From NCBI GenBank assembly GCA_963575745.1, contig CAUYUJ010016305.1, forward strand, positions 271,001 to 335,000: a stretch of 64,000 nucleotides of DNA. Reading direction: 5' to 3'. Numbering within the stretch: the stretch's first letter is position 1; each line of letters begins with the position of its first letter. Positions 41,801-53,520 of this stretch are shown here, piece after piece. The DNA is from Prorocentrum cordatum (Eukaryota > Sar > Dinophyceae > Prorocentrales > Prorocentraceae). The notes below the pieces were generated by a model. It saw nothing but the letters and a program-made list of their open reading frames with translations, made no database searches and was not told the DNA's origin. Both the position numbers and the translations under genes were made by a program.

Positions 41801-44734
41801 GTGACCTGGGCACGAGAAAACAAGCGTTTCGCTCGAGACGTTTTCAACACCTCCTCTTCTAGGCCTCCCTTCGGGCGACCTGTACACGTGAAAGCAAACG
41901 TCTCGCTCGAGGCATCCTCAACACATCTTCATGTTAGACATCCGCCTGGGCGACCTGGACACGTGAAAACAAGCGTATCTCTCGAGACATTCTCAACACA
42001 TCCTCATGCTAGACATCCGCCTGAGCGACCTGGACACGTGAAAACAAGCGTTTCGCTCAAGACGTTCTCAGACATCCTCATGCTAGACATCCGCCTGGGC
42101 AACCTGGACACGTGCAAACAAGCGTCTCGATCGAGACTTCCTCGACACATCCTCATGCTAGACATCCGCCTGGGCAACCTGGACACGTGAAACCAAGCGT
42201 CTCGCTCGAGACATCCTCAAGACCTGGGCACGTGAAAACAAGCATGTCACTTTAGAGATCCTCTGAATTGAATTCTGGTCCCCAGGAGAGGACAATCTAT
42301 AACACACAACAAGCGTTTCGCTCGAGACATCCTCAACAATTTCTTAAACACAAGCTCGAGACAGAGACATCCTCAAACATAATTCCGCCGGCCCTAGGCA
42401 ACCTTGTTATTTATCGCAAAATAACTCCGCCAACCCTACAGCTGTCGATTCCGGGGGTAAACTTCTAAAAGAGAACCCTGGGCCCACGCCCTTTCCGGGA
42501 ATAACTCCGCCGGCCCTAAGCGACCTCGTTACTATCGCAAAATAATTCCGCTGGCCCTACAGCCGTCGAAACTGGGGGTAAACCAACTAAAAGAGAACCC
42601 TGGGCCCGCGCCCTGTCTGGGAAAAACACGTGGTTCCAGCTCGGGACAACCATGTCAGATACACCCCTGGGTGACCTGGGTCCTCGTGGGGACTCCTGGT
42701 GAGGGCCAATCTATAGGAACATGATTAAAACACACACACACACGGATTCGTGCCCCTGGAGAGGGCCACTCTATAGGAACACGCGTAACATGATCGACCC
42801 ACGAATCCGGAAAGGAATATAAAAATGCAACGCATGACAACGTTTTCAAAGACACCTGCTTGGGTGACGGGCAAATGCAATGCTGGGTGTATCGATCTTG
42901 ATGTACCCTGCCGAGGGCTGTGCTGTGCTGTGCCGTGCTGAATTGCGATGTGCCATGCCGCGATTGTGCTCTGGAGCGTCGTGGATCGAGTCCTCCTTTG
43001 CATCCGAGTCCTGACCGAACTGATCTGGATCTTCAGCTCGAGCTGCCTGAACACATAGTAGCTGCCCCAGAGCTAATTGACAGGAAGACATGCCAGGAGG
43101 ATGCGCCGCGTAACGTCCCAAGGGACGCGCCAGGCGACGTGCCAGGGGACGTGCCATGGCGTCGCACGGCGGGACGACGTGCCAAGGGGACGCGCTACGG
43201 AACGTGCCAGTGGATGTGCCACGGGATGTGCCAGGGGACGAGCCACGCGACGTGCCAGGGGGACTCGCCAAGGGACGCCCCACGGAACGTGCCAAGAAAC
43301 GTGCCAAATTGCAACACTGAATGTATCGATCTTGATGTACCGTGCCGAAGTCTGTGCTGTGCTGTGCCGTGCTGAATTGCGATGTGCCATGCCGCGATTG
43401 TGCTCTATAATCGAGTCCTCCTTTGCATCCGAGTCCTGACCGAGCTGATCTGGATCTTAATCTCGAGCTGCTTGATCACATAGTAGCTGCCCCAGAGCTA
43501 ATTGACAGGGGGACATGCCAGGAGGACGCGCCGCGGAACGTCTCAAGGGACGCGTCAAGCGACGTGCCAGGGGATGTGCCATGGGGACGCACCGCGGGAC
43601 GTGCCAAGGGGAGGCGTTACGGAACGTGCTGGGGATAAGCGTTTCGCTCGAAACATCCTGTCGAAATCCTCATGCTAGACATCCGCCTGAGCGACCTGGA
43701 CACGTGAAACCAAGCGTTTCGCAGAACACATCCTCAACACATTCTCATACTAGACATCCGCCTGGGCGAACTGGACACGTGAAAGCAAGTGGTTCGCTCG
43801 AGACATCCGCAACACATCTTCATATGAGACGTCCGCCTGGGTGACCTGGGCACGTGAAAACAAGCGTTTCGCTCGAGACGTTTTCAACACCTCCTCATTC
43901 TAGACATCCGCCTGGGTGACCTGTACACGCGAAAGCAAACGTCTCGCTCGAGGCATCCTCAACACATCTTCATGTTAGACATCCGCCTGGGCGACCTGGA
44001 CACGTGAAAATAAGCGTATCTCTCGAGACATTCTCAACACATCATCATGCTAGACATCCGCCTGGGCGACCTGGACACGTGAAAACAAGCGTCTCGATCG
44101 AGACTTCCTCAACACATCCTCATGCTAGACATCCGCCTGGGCGACGAGGACGCATGAAACCAAGCGTCTCGCTCGAGACGTCCTCAACAAATCCTGGCGC
44201 TAGACCTCTGCCTGAGCAACCTGGACACGTGAAACCAAGCGTCTCGCTCGAGACATCATCAAGACCTGGGCACTTGAAAACAAGCATTTCACTTCGGAGA
44301 TCCTCTGAATTCTGGTCCCCAGGAGAGGACAATCTATAACACAAAACAAGCGTTTCGCTCGAGACATTCTCAACAAATTATGAACACATGCGTTTCGCTC
44401 GAGACATCCTCAAACATAATTCCGCCGGCCCTAGGCAACCTCGTTATTTATCGCAAAATAATTTCGCCGGCCCTACAGCCGTCAGAACCGGGGGTACATA
44501 CACTAAAAGAGAACCCTGGGCCCGAACCCTGTCCGGGAAAAACATACGGATTCGTGCCCCTGACCCACATGTATCCCGCACCCACCATTGTTTCGCGCTA
44601 GACATCCTCGGGTTTTAGTTCGCCGGCCCCGCGCAACCTCGTTACTTATCGCAAACAGATTTCGCCGGCCCTACAGCTGTCGAAACCGAGGTAAACCAAC
44701 TAAAAGAAAATCCTGGGCTCAGGCCCATTCGGGG

Positions 44735-45095
44735 AAAATGGGTGCGGTGGGCGCATGCGCACGCTAGCATTTGGGCCTTCGGTGGGGCTCCCTGTGGGGC
44801 CACGAAACGTGTGAGGGGTGTGCCAAAATGGGCGCGGTGGGCGCGCAAACGTTGGAATTCTGGGCCTTCGGTAGGACCTATGGGCCCCGAAAGGGTCAGG
44901 GGTGTGCCAAAATGGTGCGGTGGACGCACGTGAACGCTGGCATTTGGGCATTCGGTGGGGCTCCCTATGGGGCCACGAAACGCGTGAGGTGTGTGTGCCA
45001 ACATGGGTGCGGTGGGCGTATGCGAACGCTGACACTTGGGCCTTCGGTGGGGCTCCTTATGGGGCCACGAACCGTGTGAGGGGTGTGCTAAATAG
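44735..45095. repeat. Satellite D, four units, forward
   Basis: Units of ~85-95 bp with GGTGGGCGCATGCG, GGGCCTTCGGTGGGGCTCC and GGGGCCACGAAACG. Reverse complement of the D array at 46020-47475. Confidence 0.85.
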
Positions 45096-46018
45096 CTATG
45101 GTTGACCGGTTCGGAGGGCAGAGGCAGGGATCGCAGGAGGAAGGGGAGGGAGGAGGGGGAGGAGGAAGGAAGGAGGAAGGAGAATGTGGGGCGCTGTCTC
45201 TTCAAGACAAGGACCCAACACTACAAATTGGTTGGGAAAAAAGGCAGGGCACGCGCCAAAACGACAGAAGATGCGGCACAGCGGCGGAGACGGCCCGAAT
45301 TTTCTGCCGCTCGGCCCCCTCCCCTGCGGCGGCTGGCGGCGTTCGATGCTCCCGCGCGCCCGCCGCTTCTGTGCAGCGCAAGCGCCGGGGCCGGCTGGTC
45401 GCCCGCGGGCGCGTGCACGCGTCGGGGCCTCGGAGGACGGGGGGGGCACAAGGCTGGCGCACAAGCTGTTCCGAACAAATTGGCGGAACCACGATCTACG
45501 ACGCCAGTCAGCATAGACTGGGCTTCGGCCCAGCCGAACAGTGGGCGGTGGGAATCGGGGAGCCATCGGCACTTGAGATAGGACTCCGAATGTAAATTGG
45601 AACGTGCGGGTCCACATGCGCATGTTTTCTACGAGCGGCCTTGTAGGACTGAGGAACATGACGCCACCAACACCATTATCAAGGAACGGCGTACCAGTGC
45701 TACTCCTCGGCACCTAGCGATATACACCTCCAAATTCAAATTTTGTACTCGGGAAAGCATCGTGGACCTCTTCGCCAGATATGGGCTTTGCTGGTGTCGT
45801 TGCTCGTTCCTCGGGTTGGGGGGTCGTTGCCGCACTCAGAAAACCACGGCTGTGGTCCTAACGTTTCGCGTTTTCCCAACCATCCTGTGGTGTTGGGTCC
45901 TGGTTCAGAGGCGGCGCCCCGCGTTTTCCTCCTCCTTCCTCCTCCCGCCTCTCTCCTCATCCCTCCTCCTCCTTCCTTTCCTCCCTCCTCCCTGCGTTTT
46001 ACTCACCCAATTCAGCGC
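45096..46018. repeat. Palindromic core between D arrays
   Basis: The segment 45120-45245 (GGAGGAAGGA.., GACCCAACAC, GGTTGGGAAAA) is the imperfect reverse complement of ~45870-46000. The loop 45250-45865 is unique sequence with no supported gene. Together with the flanking D arrays this makes a large inverted structure. Confidence 0.7.
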
Positions 46019-47475
46019 TTCGTGGCCGCATAGGGCGCTCCATAGAAAACACCCAATGGCATCGCCCGCATGCGTCGCCCACACCTATTTCGGCACACCC
46101 CTCACACGCTTCGTGGCCCCATAAGGAGCTCCACCGAAGGCCTCAATGGCACCGCCCGCATGCGGCATCCCCCACCCAGTACAGCGTTTCGTTCCATAGG
46201 GGGCTCCACCGAATGCCCCAGTAACATCGCCCGCATGCGTCACACCCCACCCACCGCAACGCTTCGTGGCCCCATACGGAGCTCGATCGAAGGCCCTAGT
46301 GACACCACCCGCACGCGCCACCCCCACCCAATACAGCGCTTCGTGGCCCCATAGGGAACTCCACCAGTGCAGCGTTTCGTTGCCCGATCGGAATCTTCAC
46401 CGAAGTCCCCAATGGCACCGCCCGCGTGCGTCACACCCACCCAGTGCAGCGTTTCGTGGCCACGTAGGGAGCTCCACCGAAAGCCGCAGTGGCACCGCCC
46501 GCATGTGTCACCCCCTGCCCGATGCAGCGTTTCGTGGCCCCATGCGGAGCCCCACCGAAGGCCGCCGTGGCACCGCCCGCATGCGTCACCCCCACCCAGT
46601 ACAGCACTTCGCGGCGCCATAGGGAGCTCCACCGAAACCCCCAGTGACACCACCCGCATGCGTCACCCCCACCCAGAACAGCGCTTCGTGGCCCCATACA
46701 TAGGGAGCTCCACCGACGGCCAAAGTGACACCGCCCGCATGCGCCACCCCCACCCAGTGCAGCGTTTCGTAGCCCCATAAGGAGCTACACCGAAGGCCCC
46801 ACTGGCACCGCCCGCGTGCGCCATCCCCCACCCAGCGCAGCGTTTCGTGGCCCCATAGGGAGCTCCACGGCAGGCAGCCGCGGCACCACCCGCGGGCGTC
46901 ACCCCCACCCAGCACAGCGCCTCGTGGCCCCATAGGGAGCGTCACCGAAGGCCCCAGCGACACCGCCCGCATGCGTCACACCCCACCCAGCGCAGCGCTG
47001 GAGCTCCACCGAAGTCCCCAGTGGCACCGCCAGCATGCGTCACACCCACCCAGTGCAGCGTTTCGTGGCCACATAAGGAGCTCCACCGAAGGCCACAGTG
47101 GCAACGCCCGCGTGCGCCACCCCCACTCAGTGCAATGTTTCGTGGCCCCATAAGGAGCTCCACCGAAAGCCGCGGCGGCGGTGGCGCCGCCCGCGTGCGT
47201 CGCCCCCTGCCCAGTGCAGCGCTTCGTGGCCCCATAGGGGGCTCCACCGAAGGCCGCAGTGGCACCGCCCGCGTGCGGCCTCCCCACCCAGCGCAGCGCT
47301 TCGTGGCCCCATAGGGAGCTCCACCCAACCCCAGCGGCACCGCCCGCGTGCGTCACCCCCTGCCCAGTACAGCGATTCGCGGCCCCACAGGGAGTACCAC
47401 CGAAGGCCCCAGTGGCGCCGCCCGCGTGCGTCATCCCCCACCCAGCGCAGCGCGCGGTGGCTCATGGGGAGCTCA
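46019..47475. repeat. Satellite D, ~18 units, reverse
   Basis: Units of ~76-84 bp, each with CTTCGTGGCCCCATAGGGAG, CTCCACCGAAGGC and CACCGCCCGC[AG]TGCG. Open frames in all phases are repeat artefacts. Confidence 0.9.
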
Positions 47476-47545
47476 ACGGCAGGCCCCCCCCCGCCCCGCT
47501 GCGGCGCACCCCGCCGCGCTCTCGCGGCGCCGCAGTGCGGTCCGC

Positions 47546-47821
47546 CTAACAGCGCCAGCGGCGGCGCCTACATGGCGACCCCGCCCCGCATCGGCACGCC
47601 CTTCGCATGCCTCGTGGCCCCGCGAGGAGATCCCCGAAGTCGATGCCCGCAACGAGGGTACTCGGTTCTTCGCCAGGATGATTTGTTTGGCGTTTCCCTG
47701 GGGCCTGGCAGTCAGTGCTCGGGCAGAGTGGGCAAACTGGGGTGTGCGTCATGCGCCTGGCCATCGCCTCGCCGAAGTCTTTCTCGTACCCGAATTGCTC
47801 ATCTCCCTCCTCATCGGCCAT
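47546..47821 (-). CDS. Possible small exon, unknown
   Basis: ATG at 47821 opens a 91-codon frame beginning MADEEGDEQFGYEKDF, with CPLCPSTDC later; composition is more protein-like than its surroundings. It ends in an Arg/Cys-rich tail that probably is not coding. I do not recognise a family. It could be the first exon of an otherwise unseen gene or chance. Confidence 0.25.
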   Translation of the reverse strand: MADEEGDEQFGYEKDFGEAMARRMTHTPVCPLCPSTDCQAPGKRQTNHPGEEPSTLVAGIDFGDLLAGPRGMRRACRCGAGSPCRRRRWRC

Positions 47822-47924
47822 TTTGCACCGACCCTGCTTCAGCGCGCAGACAAGCAGGGCGGTGCAAGGGGGCGCCAACTTCAAAATGGCATTGCGCCCC
47901 TGAGTTGGACGGCGCCAAACAATA

Positions 47925-48715
47925 ACACGCAATGGACCTGCGGCAACTGCGCAAGTCCAAGAGCGGGGCGGGCCACGACGACCGTTGGTAACGCCAAGCA
48001 GAAAAAGGCGGCGCGGACCCGCCTTCGCAACCTCGAGTGCAAGCTTAGCTACTGCGGAACGTGTCCGAGGATCCAGGCGTCGGCCTCCGGACGCAGGACA
48101 AGGTCGGCACCGCTAAGGATCGGGCCGAGAAGATGCAGGAAGCAGTGGGCGCACATTGCGAGGGCCCACTGTGTTCTCTGAATGCACGGCAAAACGACAG
48201 CGCAACAAGTGTGAGCTGTGAGCAAGCCACGCACCGCGCGCAGGAGCGTGCTGTCGAGCAGGAGCAAGCCGCGGAGGCAGCGAAGGCCACGCCGGAGAAG
48301 GAGCGAGCCCAGCTGGCAAAGCACAACTCGAAGCCGGCCCAACTGCAGGCGCGCATCGACGAGCTATCGGCGCCCAGGCCTGGCCAGGGCTGGGGAACGG
48401 CAGGCGGCCTTCCTGGAGCAGGCCGCCAGGGACTTCAAAAGCAAGGGCGACAACCCAAGTTGCAGGGGGCTCAACCGTGCCAAGGCTGATCCGACGGCTG
48501 AGGCTGACAAGGCGGCCCAGGCGGCAGCGGCAGCAGCGGCCGCCACGGCAGCAGAGGGGGCGGCGGCCAAGACGCGCACTGTCGAGGCCGACGGCGAGGG
48601 CAGCCAGCCCGCCAAGGGCCGTGCTGCCAAGCGCAGAGCCGAGAAGGAAGTCAAAGAGGAAGCGCTCGACTTGCCCGCGGGCACCCGCGAGCCGCGGGCC
48701 AGGAAATATGACTTT
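47925..48715 (+). pseudogene. Element 3: Zn-ribbon and coiled-coil ORF1-like
   Basis: QWTCGNCASPRAG followed by YCGTC looks like a CxxC..CxxC zinc ribbon. It is followed (in shifting frames) by a long Ala/Glu/Gln/Lys helix (QERAVEQEQAAEAAK, LQARIDELSA) and then by a KRRAEKEVKEEA basic stretch. Such zinc-plus-coiled-coil proteins often precede RT in dinoflagellate elements. There are at least two frame changes. Confidence 0.45.
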
Positions 48716-50335
48716 TTCTTTGAAACAAAGCATTCTCTCTCGGGTTCGATTTATAAGGGGTCTGTATGGGGTGGCCGCTTCCTCCTCTCCCGCTCTGCCG
48801 ATCGTCACGTTGTCACGGTGCGATCGTTGGCTTGTAGTCTTTTGGGCCCGAGGGTTTCGAGGCTCGCGGCCGGCGCCCGCGCCTCCTCCCGAGGGCCCGC
48901 GAGCGCCCATCGCCCTCGGCGTTGGGGCGCAGCTGCGCCCAGCTGGCGCACTTCGCGCGGCCTTCGGCCGCAGGGCGGTGCCCTCAGCGCCGCCGCGGCG
49001 GTGTGGCGAGGCACCGCGTTCTTCTGGGTGGTGTGCGTGCTCCTGGGCCTCCAGGTTCGGCTGGTGCTGGACGAGGGCACTGATGTCGAGGAGGCCGCGG
49101 AGCCGCAGGTCGAGCGCGAGCGTGTCGAGAGCTTCCCTCGGCACCCCGACCGCGGCAGCTCGCCGTGGTACACGATGGCGCTCAAGAAATGGAATCGGAT
49201 CTACTGGCGCTCGTCGGAGGATGGCCCTGCGGGCGCGGCGATGCTCCTGATGGAGCGCGCGCCCGGGAAGGCGGGCGAGTGGGCGGCCCTGGACCCGGTG
49301 GGAAGGGTGCAGCTGATCAATCCAGAGGACAAGGTCCACGCCTCGACCAGGGCCAAGGCGGGCGTGGTCTACGCGGACCAGAAGGGGCTGAGCGCTCACG
49401 ACAAGCACGAGGCCGAGCAGGCGAGCGCGAGGCTGATCGACAGGATGAACGGAGTCACCAAGACAGCCCCAAAGAAGCCCGGGCCGAAGAAGGGCGGAGG
49501 CAAGCGACTCTCGCTCTTCCCGAAGTTCGGCGCGATCGAGGCGGTGACGGCTGCGGGGCTGTGGGCCTGGGCTCGGCGGAGCTGGGGCCCTATGGCGGGC
49601 TCAGCCGTGGTCTTTGGCGCCTCCGGCACTACCCGGGGGTGTGCGAGTGGCTGAAGGCTGCATATCACACGTGCCAGGAGGGCCAGGAATGGCTCGAGTA
49701 CTTCGGCGACATCCAGAGCAGCGTGATCGAGATGCACGAGACGGGCGAGCTTGACTTCTACCTGATCACCCTTGGCATCGGCGGCCTCATTATTTGGGGA
49801 TTGCATGCCGGCACCAATTCGCCTGGCGTGGGCTCGGACTACGACGGGTCGGACAGCGAAGATGGCGACATGCGGGCCAACGGCACGGCGGCCTCGGACA
49901 CCGACTCAGGTGAGGAGCCGACCTCCACGGAGCTAGTGCGGACCATCTGGACGGGACAAGAGCAGATGGCACTGCTGGCCGACCAGATCCGAGAGTTGAA
50001 GGCCATTCCTCCTGGCGGCCCCCCTGGCGGCGTGCGCTTCAAGACGGACGACCGCGCCACGACTCCACGGCCCCCGAGATCGAGTCGCACGGACACGGCA
50101 GATTCGAGGCGCGAGGAGGAGTCCATCGAGCCATCGCGTGGTCAGATCGATAACCTATTGCGGAAGCTCCGAGAGCACGAGATGATAGTCGAGATGGACA
50201 GCTCACGGGCTGGGCTACGCGAAGGAGTGGGTCTTCAGCCACTTCGCCGTCCCCTTCCCCGGGCGGCGGCTTTGAGGTGGTGGGTGATCGGTCTTCGAGC
50301 GCCACGTCGGAGGCCTCCTCGCGCACTCCACTGAA
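48716..50335 (+). pseudogene. Element 3: unknown ORF with membrane segment
   Basis: From ~49020 one frame reads FFWVVCVLLGLQ, then a soluble block (WYTMALKKWNRIYWRSS to AEQASARLIDRMNG) and a Lys/Pro tail. Near 49620 it changes one frame back and continues as VCEWLKAAYHTCQEG, a second hydrophobic segment FYLITLGIGGLIIWGL and an acidic, disordered stretch. I do not know the family. Its position upstream of RT suggests a gag-like or accessory role. Confidence 0.4.
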
Positions 50336-50894
50336 GATCCGCATCGATGAGCTGGAGATGGAGTCCAGGAGCCCACGCGCGACGATGCTCCAGGCGCTGA
50401 AGGGGTTCAACGACGAGGCGGACCTCGGGCGCGTGGGGGAGATCCGCACTCTCGTCGCTCCTGAGGTCTTGACACGCCTCTACAGGAGTGGCCGCACGGC
50501 GCAGGCGGAGCTGCGCGAGTGGTTGCGCAGCAAGGAGCTCGAGAGTTGTAACACGGCGGCGGAGGTCACGGTCATGGGTATGGTCCTCGACAGTATGCTC
50601 GAGACGGACCCGCCGGGCACGGTGATCAACTCACGAGCAGCGGAGCTGATCTGCCTCCGCATCTACAGCCTGATGAAAGCATTCGACAAGGTGCAGAGGC
50701 GCGAGGACTGGCTGCCTCCAGAGAATCAGACGGGGGCCAAATGGCGGAGCAAGGTCGACTAGGCGCTGGCTGAGCAGTACTTCCGTCTCGACCGCTCCGA
50801 GAAACACCTTCGACGCGGCGGGCGACGAGGTGACCGAGAAGCTCAAAAGGAAGGCGCCCTTCCAGAAGCACTTGGGGTCAGTTTCGGAGTCTGC
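50277..50894 (+). pseudogene. Element 3: helical gag-like domain, TAG break
   Basis: A helical region (LYRSGRTAQAELREWL, AAELICLRIYSLMKAF, then EDWLPPENQ) runs to an in-frame TAG at 50760-50762, after which the same frame continues plausibly (ALAEQYFRLDRSEKHL) and then steps to another frame (DEVTEKLKRKAPFQKH) ending at 50890. The TAG is one base from TGG. The helical, charge-rich character fits a capsid protein; that is inference. Confidence 0.45.
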
Positions 50895-51230
50895 CGCGAA
50901 GGACGAGTGAAGGTATAGCCGCCACTTGGTGGGGGGGCGGTTCAAAGCCGACAAACCACCCGTGCATCGGTCGAGGTCCTCTCTCGTCGGGGCTCTCTTC
51001 ACGGTGCTCTTCTTGGGCGTGCTCGTCCTCGCCCTTTCCTGGAGCAGTTGGTGTTCTACTTCGTCGTCTGTGGGTGGCAGCTCTACGCGTGCCCTCGGTC
51101 TCGAGGGCTCAGCGTTGCCCGCCCCTTCGAGCGACCGCGAGCGGGAGTCGGTGCTCAACATTTTCTACTTTGACGACGAGAGGGCTTTTTTGTGCGTGCC
51201 CTCTCGGCCAGGTCGCGCACCAGTTCGTCG
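50895..51230. other. Spacer within element 3
   Basis: No supported coding. A frame with a hydrophobic run (ALFTVLFLGVLVLALSW, ~50988-51040) is open but has no other support. Confidence 0.35.
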
Positions 51231-51235
51231 TTTAG

Positions 51236-52215
51236 ATGTCAGGTGGGGGCCAGGTCAGGGGGCCTCCCGGGCTTGGTTCGGGACGACCTCGGCAGCGTCG
51301 AGATCCGCTTGGAACGTTGCCTTATCTGCCGGCGAGTTGGGGCAGAGCTATCGGCGGGGAGATGAGCGAGAGCGAGCTGCGGGTCACGTGGCAGAGGTCG
51401 CGTCGGACCGTTGCTGCTCTCCGGAGTCTGAGCCGAGGCCACCTCAAGGAGCTGAAGGATTGGACCAAGGTGGCGACGGTGTGCCCCTGGAGCCAGGCCT
51501 CGTTTCTGCAGAAGGAGATCGTCAGGAGGTTTTGGAACGAGCAGAGTCGGAGAGCGACCTGGGGATCCATCGACGACGGCAGAGCGGTTTTCCGCCGCTT
51601 TGGCGAGAAGCTTCCAATTGGCTATGGGAGCGGCTCTGCCTCGGAGAGGAAAGGGGAGCGGCTGCAGAGGGGTGACCTGTGCCCGCTGCAAGTCAAGGAG
51701 GTCGATTTGCCTCCGAAGGGGCCCCGAGGGGTCAGCGTGAAGAAGCTGGCTGTCACGGCGAAGGCCCACCTCGAAGAGCCCGGGAGGTTGATGCTGAAGT
51801 CGGAGGGCGAGATCGACATGCAAGCCTACAACAAGATCAAACCGCACGAGGCGCCGGAGCGCAAGCACGGGCAGACCAGGCTGGAGCTCGCGCTGAAGAC
51901 GTGGGAGTCGAACGTGTTTACCTACGTGGGCGACGTGCGCGAGAAGCTGTCAGTCTTCACCGTGGTCAAGAAGGGGTCGCAAGATAAGGCGAAGCGGGAG
52001 GTGGTGTCTCGGTTGGTGTGGGATGCCCGCCATATCAACCTGCACTGAAAAGGACCCGCCCTGGGCCCCGCCGGGCTCGCCTGCGGCGCTCGCGGAGATC
52101 GACCTTGGGCCCGACAACCTGGGGGGCCGGCAGTGATGTTCTACAGGCTGCAGAATATTCCCAAGCGGTACTCCTACTTTATCTTGGATGGGGTGGATCC
52201 GTGCTCGCTCAGCAG
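51236..52215 (+). pseudogene. Element 3: RT N-terminal part
   Basis: The frame from 51236 encodes a helical linker, then YVGDVREKLSVFTVVKKG and SRLVWDARHINLH, the RT 'fingers' block (K..G..RL[IV]xDxRxxN). A TGA at 52046 interrupts; KDPPWAPPGSPAALAEIDLG continues in the next frame and YRLQNIPKRYSYFILDGV follows at ~52140. These are the parts preceding and containing motif A in DIRS-like/dinoflagellate RTs, here split by at least two frame breaks. Confidence 0.65.
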
Positions 52216-52279
52216 CGAGGCGTATCGCTGCCGCGGCCGCTAGAGGGGGCCGTCGGAGTCGCCTGCACGGTCGTTCCAT

Positions 52280-53175
52280 TGGCTGGAATTGGGCGGTCTT
52301 CCTCGCGCACACCGCGCTGATGGACTGCTTCGACGACCTGGAGTCCGAGGGGGCGGGGCGCGTGGAGCACGGCAGCCCGGTCCCAAGCTTCGCCGAGCAC
52401 CAGCTTTTGCACTGGCTCTACATCGACGACTATGGCGGAGGCCTGATCGGCGAAGGGTCGGACGAGCCGAGGCTCGACGAAGTGGCAGGTCAGGCGAGGA
52501 GCGCGATGACAGCGCGCGGTCTGGCAGTGCACATGGGGAGCCAGGGAGTCGGTCTTCCCGAACAGCTAGGGGTCACCATCGACCCGGTCTCCCTGAGGTG
52601 TCGCGTGAAGGACGAGAAGCTGAAGGGCCTGGTGCTCGCTACCGAGGCCCTCGCCTTGGAGGAGGCGGCGTCGCCCGCGCTGGTCGAGGTCGTCATGGGG
52701 CACTGGGCGTGGGTCATGATGCTCGCGCGCGCGGCCTTCGCCATCCCGCACGTCATCTACGCGTGGATCCACGCTGCCGAGGACCGTCTTCGCCCGCGGC
52801 GGCTGTGGACGGACGTGATCGCCGAGCTGCACGGCCTGGCCGCGCTCTCCGTGTTCTTCTTCTCGGACTTGTCGCTGGGCTGGCACTCGCAGGCGTGCGT
52901 GACGGATGCCAGCAACTACGGCTACGCAGTGATGTCGACGGCGGCTGCGCCCGACACGCTCAGATCCGAGGCCAAGTGGGCCCGGCAGCAGGGCTGGGGC
53001 GCGCAGGTGGACACGGCGTACTCGGAGCAGGAATGGCAGGAGTGCTCGAAGGACGACCTGTTCCAAGGAAACGCGGATGCGGCTACTGGCTTCGGCGTAA
53101 CGGGTCGTCCCGGCATGGCGGAGCTCTTCGCTGGGACGGGCGCTCTGGCCGAGTGCTTCCGCGCGGAGTTCCTAC
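52280..53175 (+). pseudogene. Element 3: RT catalytic core and RNase H
   Basis: After WAVFLAHTAL comes LHWLYIDDYGGG, with the catalytic YIDD at 52419-52430 intact. There follow LGVTIDP, a helical thumb (VVMGHWAWVMMLARAAFAIPH) and VTDASNYGYAVMST (~52896-52940), an RNase H first-Asp motif. The 'GHWxW..L.R..F' thumb resembles DIRS-like RTs in dinoflagellates rather than LINE or Copia. No tyrosine recombinase was found downstream, so the class is provisional. Confidence 0.7.
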
Positions 53176-53520
53176 CTGGGCCGAGGCGTGGGAGATCGAC
53201 AACGGGCCCCAGTACGACCTGCTACACCAGCCCACCATCGCGAGGCTGATGCTGAGGATCAGGCAGGGCGAGTTTTGGTGGATCCACGCAGGTCCGTCGT
53301 GCTCCACCTTCTCGCGAGCCAGGACTCCGAGGCTTCGGACGCCTTGCCGCAAGTGGGGGGCCCCGGGTCTCAGGAGGGCGGACCGCGGGAAAGTGCAGGA
53401 CGATTCGCTGATGGCGCTGGTCAAGATCGAGGCGTGCTTGCTCGCGCTGCCGGGTGGCTCCACGTGTGCGGAAAAGGCGCGTGCCCAGAAAACCGCGCAT
53501 ATTAGTTATCACGTGCGCAC
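53105..53520 (+). pseudogene. Element 3: methyltransferase-like C-terminus
   Basis: GMAELFAGTGALAECF (motif I, FAGxG) lies at ~53112-53160 in frame with RT. One frame step at ~53175-53190 later the domain goes on with AWEIDNGPQYDL, FWWIHAGPSCSTFSRAR (motif IV-like PSC, Cys at 53300-53302) and LMALVKIEACLLAL. Spacing of motif I and PSC fits a C5-methyltransferase-like Rossmann domain. The end is truncated or lost after ~53460. Confidence 0.65.

Larger units (their letters stand above)
37346..44730. repeat. Higher-order satellite array, four copies
   Basis: Higher-order units begin at 37346, 39125, 40740 and 42786, each with ATGATCGAC.CACGAA. Each holds two copies of a ~350-430-bp monomer A, then eight to ten copies of a 75-bp monomer B, then in most a unit C (CGCCGGCCCTA, TTATCGCAAA). 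Periods are ~1.78, 1.62, 2.05 and 1.95 kb. Open frames across the array are a by-product of 12-, 75- and other multiple-of-3 periods. Confidence 0.85.

Noticed and set aside
37346-44730. CRISPR-like array
   Set aside because: The repeats are tandem without unique spacers, repeat units diverge gradually, and no cas genes exist; it is a eukaryotic satellite.
46019-47925. Long His/Pro/Thr ORFs over satellite D
   Set aside because: Produced by the ~80-bp repeat; open frames in both orientations.
48750-48775. tRNA-like B box (GGGTTCGATTT)
   Set aside because: No matching A box at the right distance and no cloverleaf can be drawn around it.
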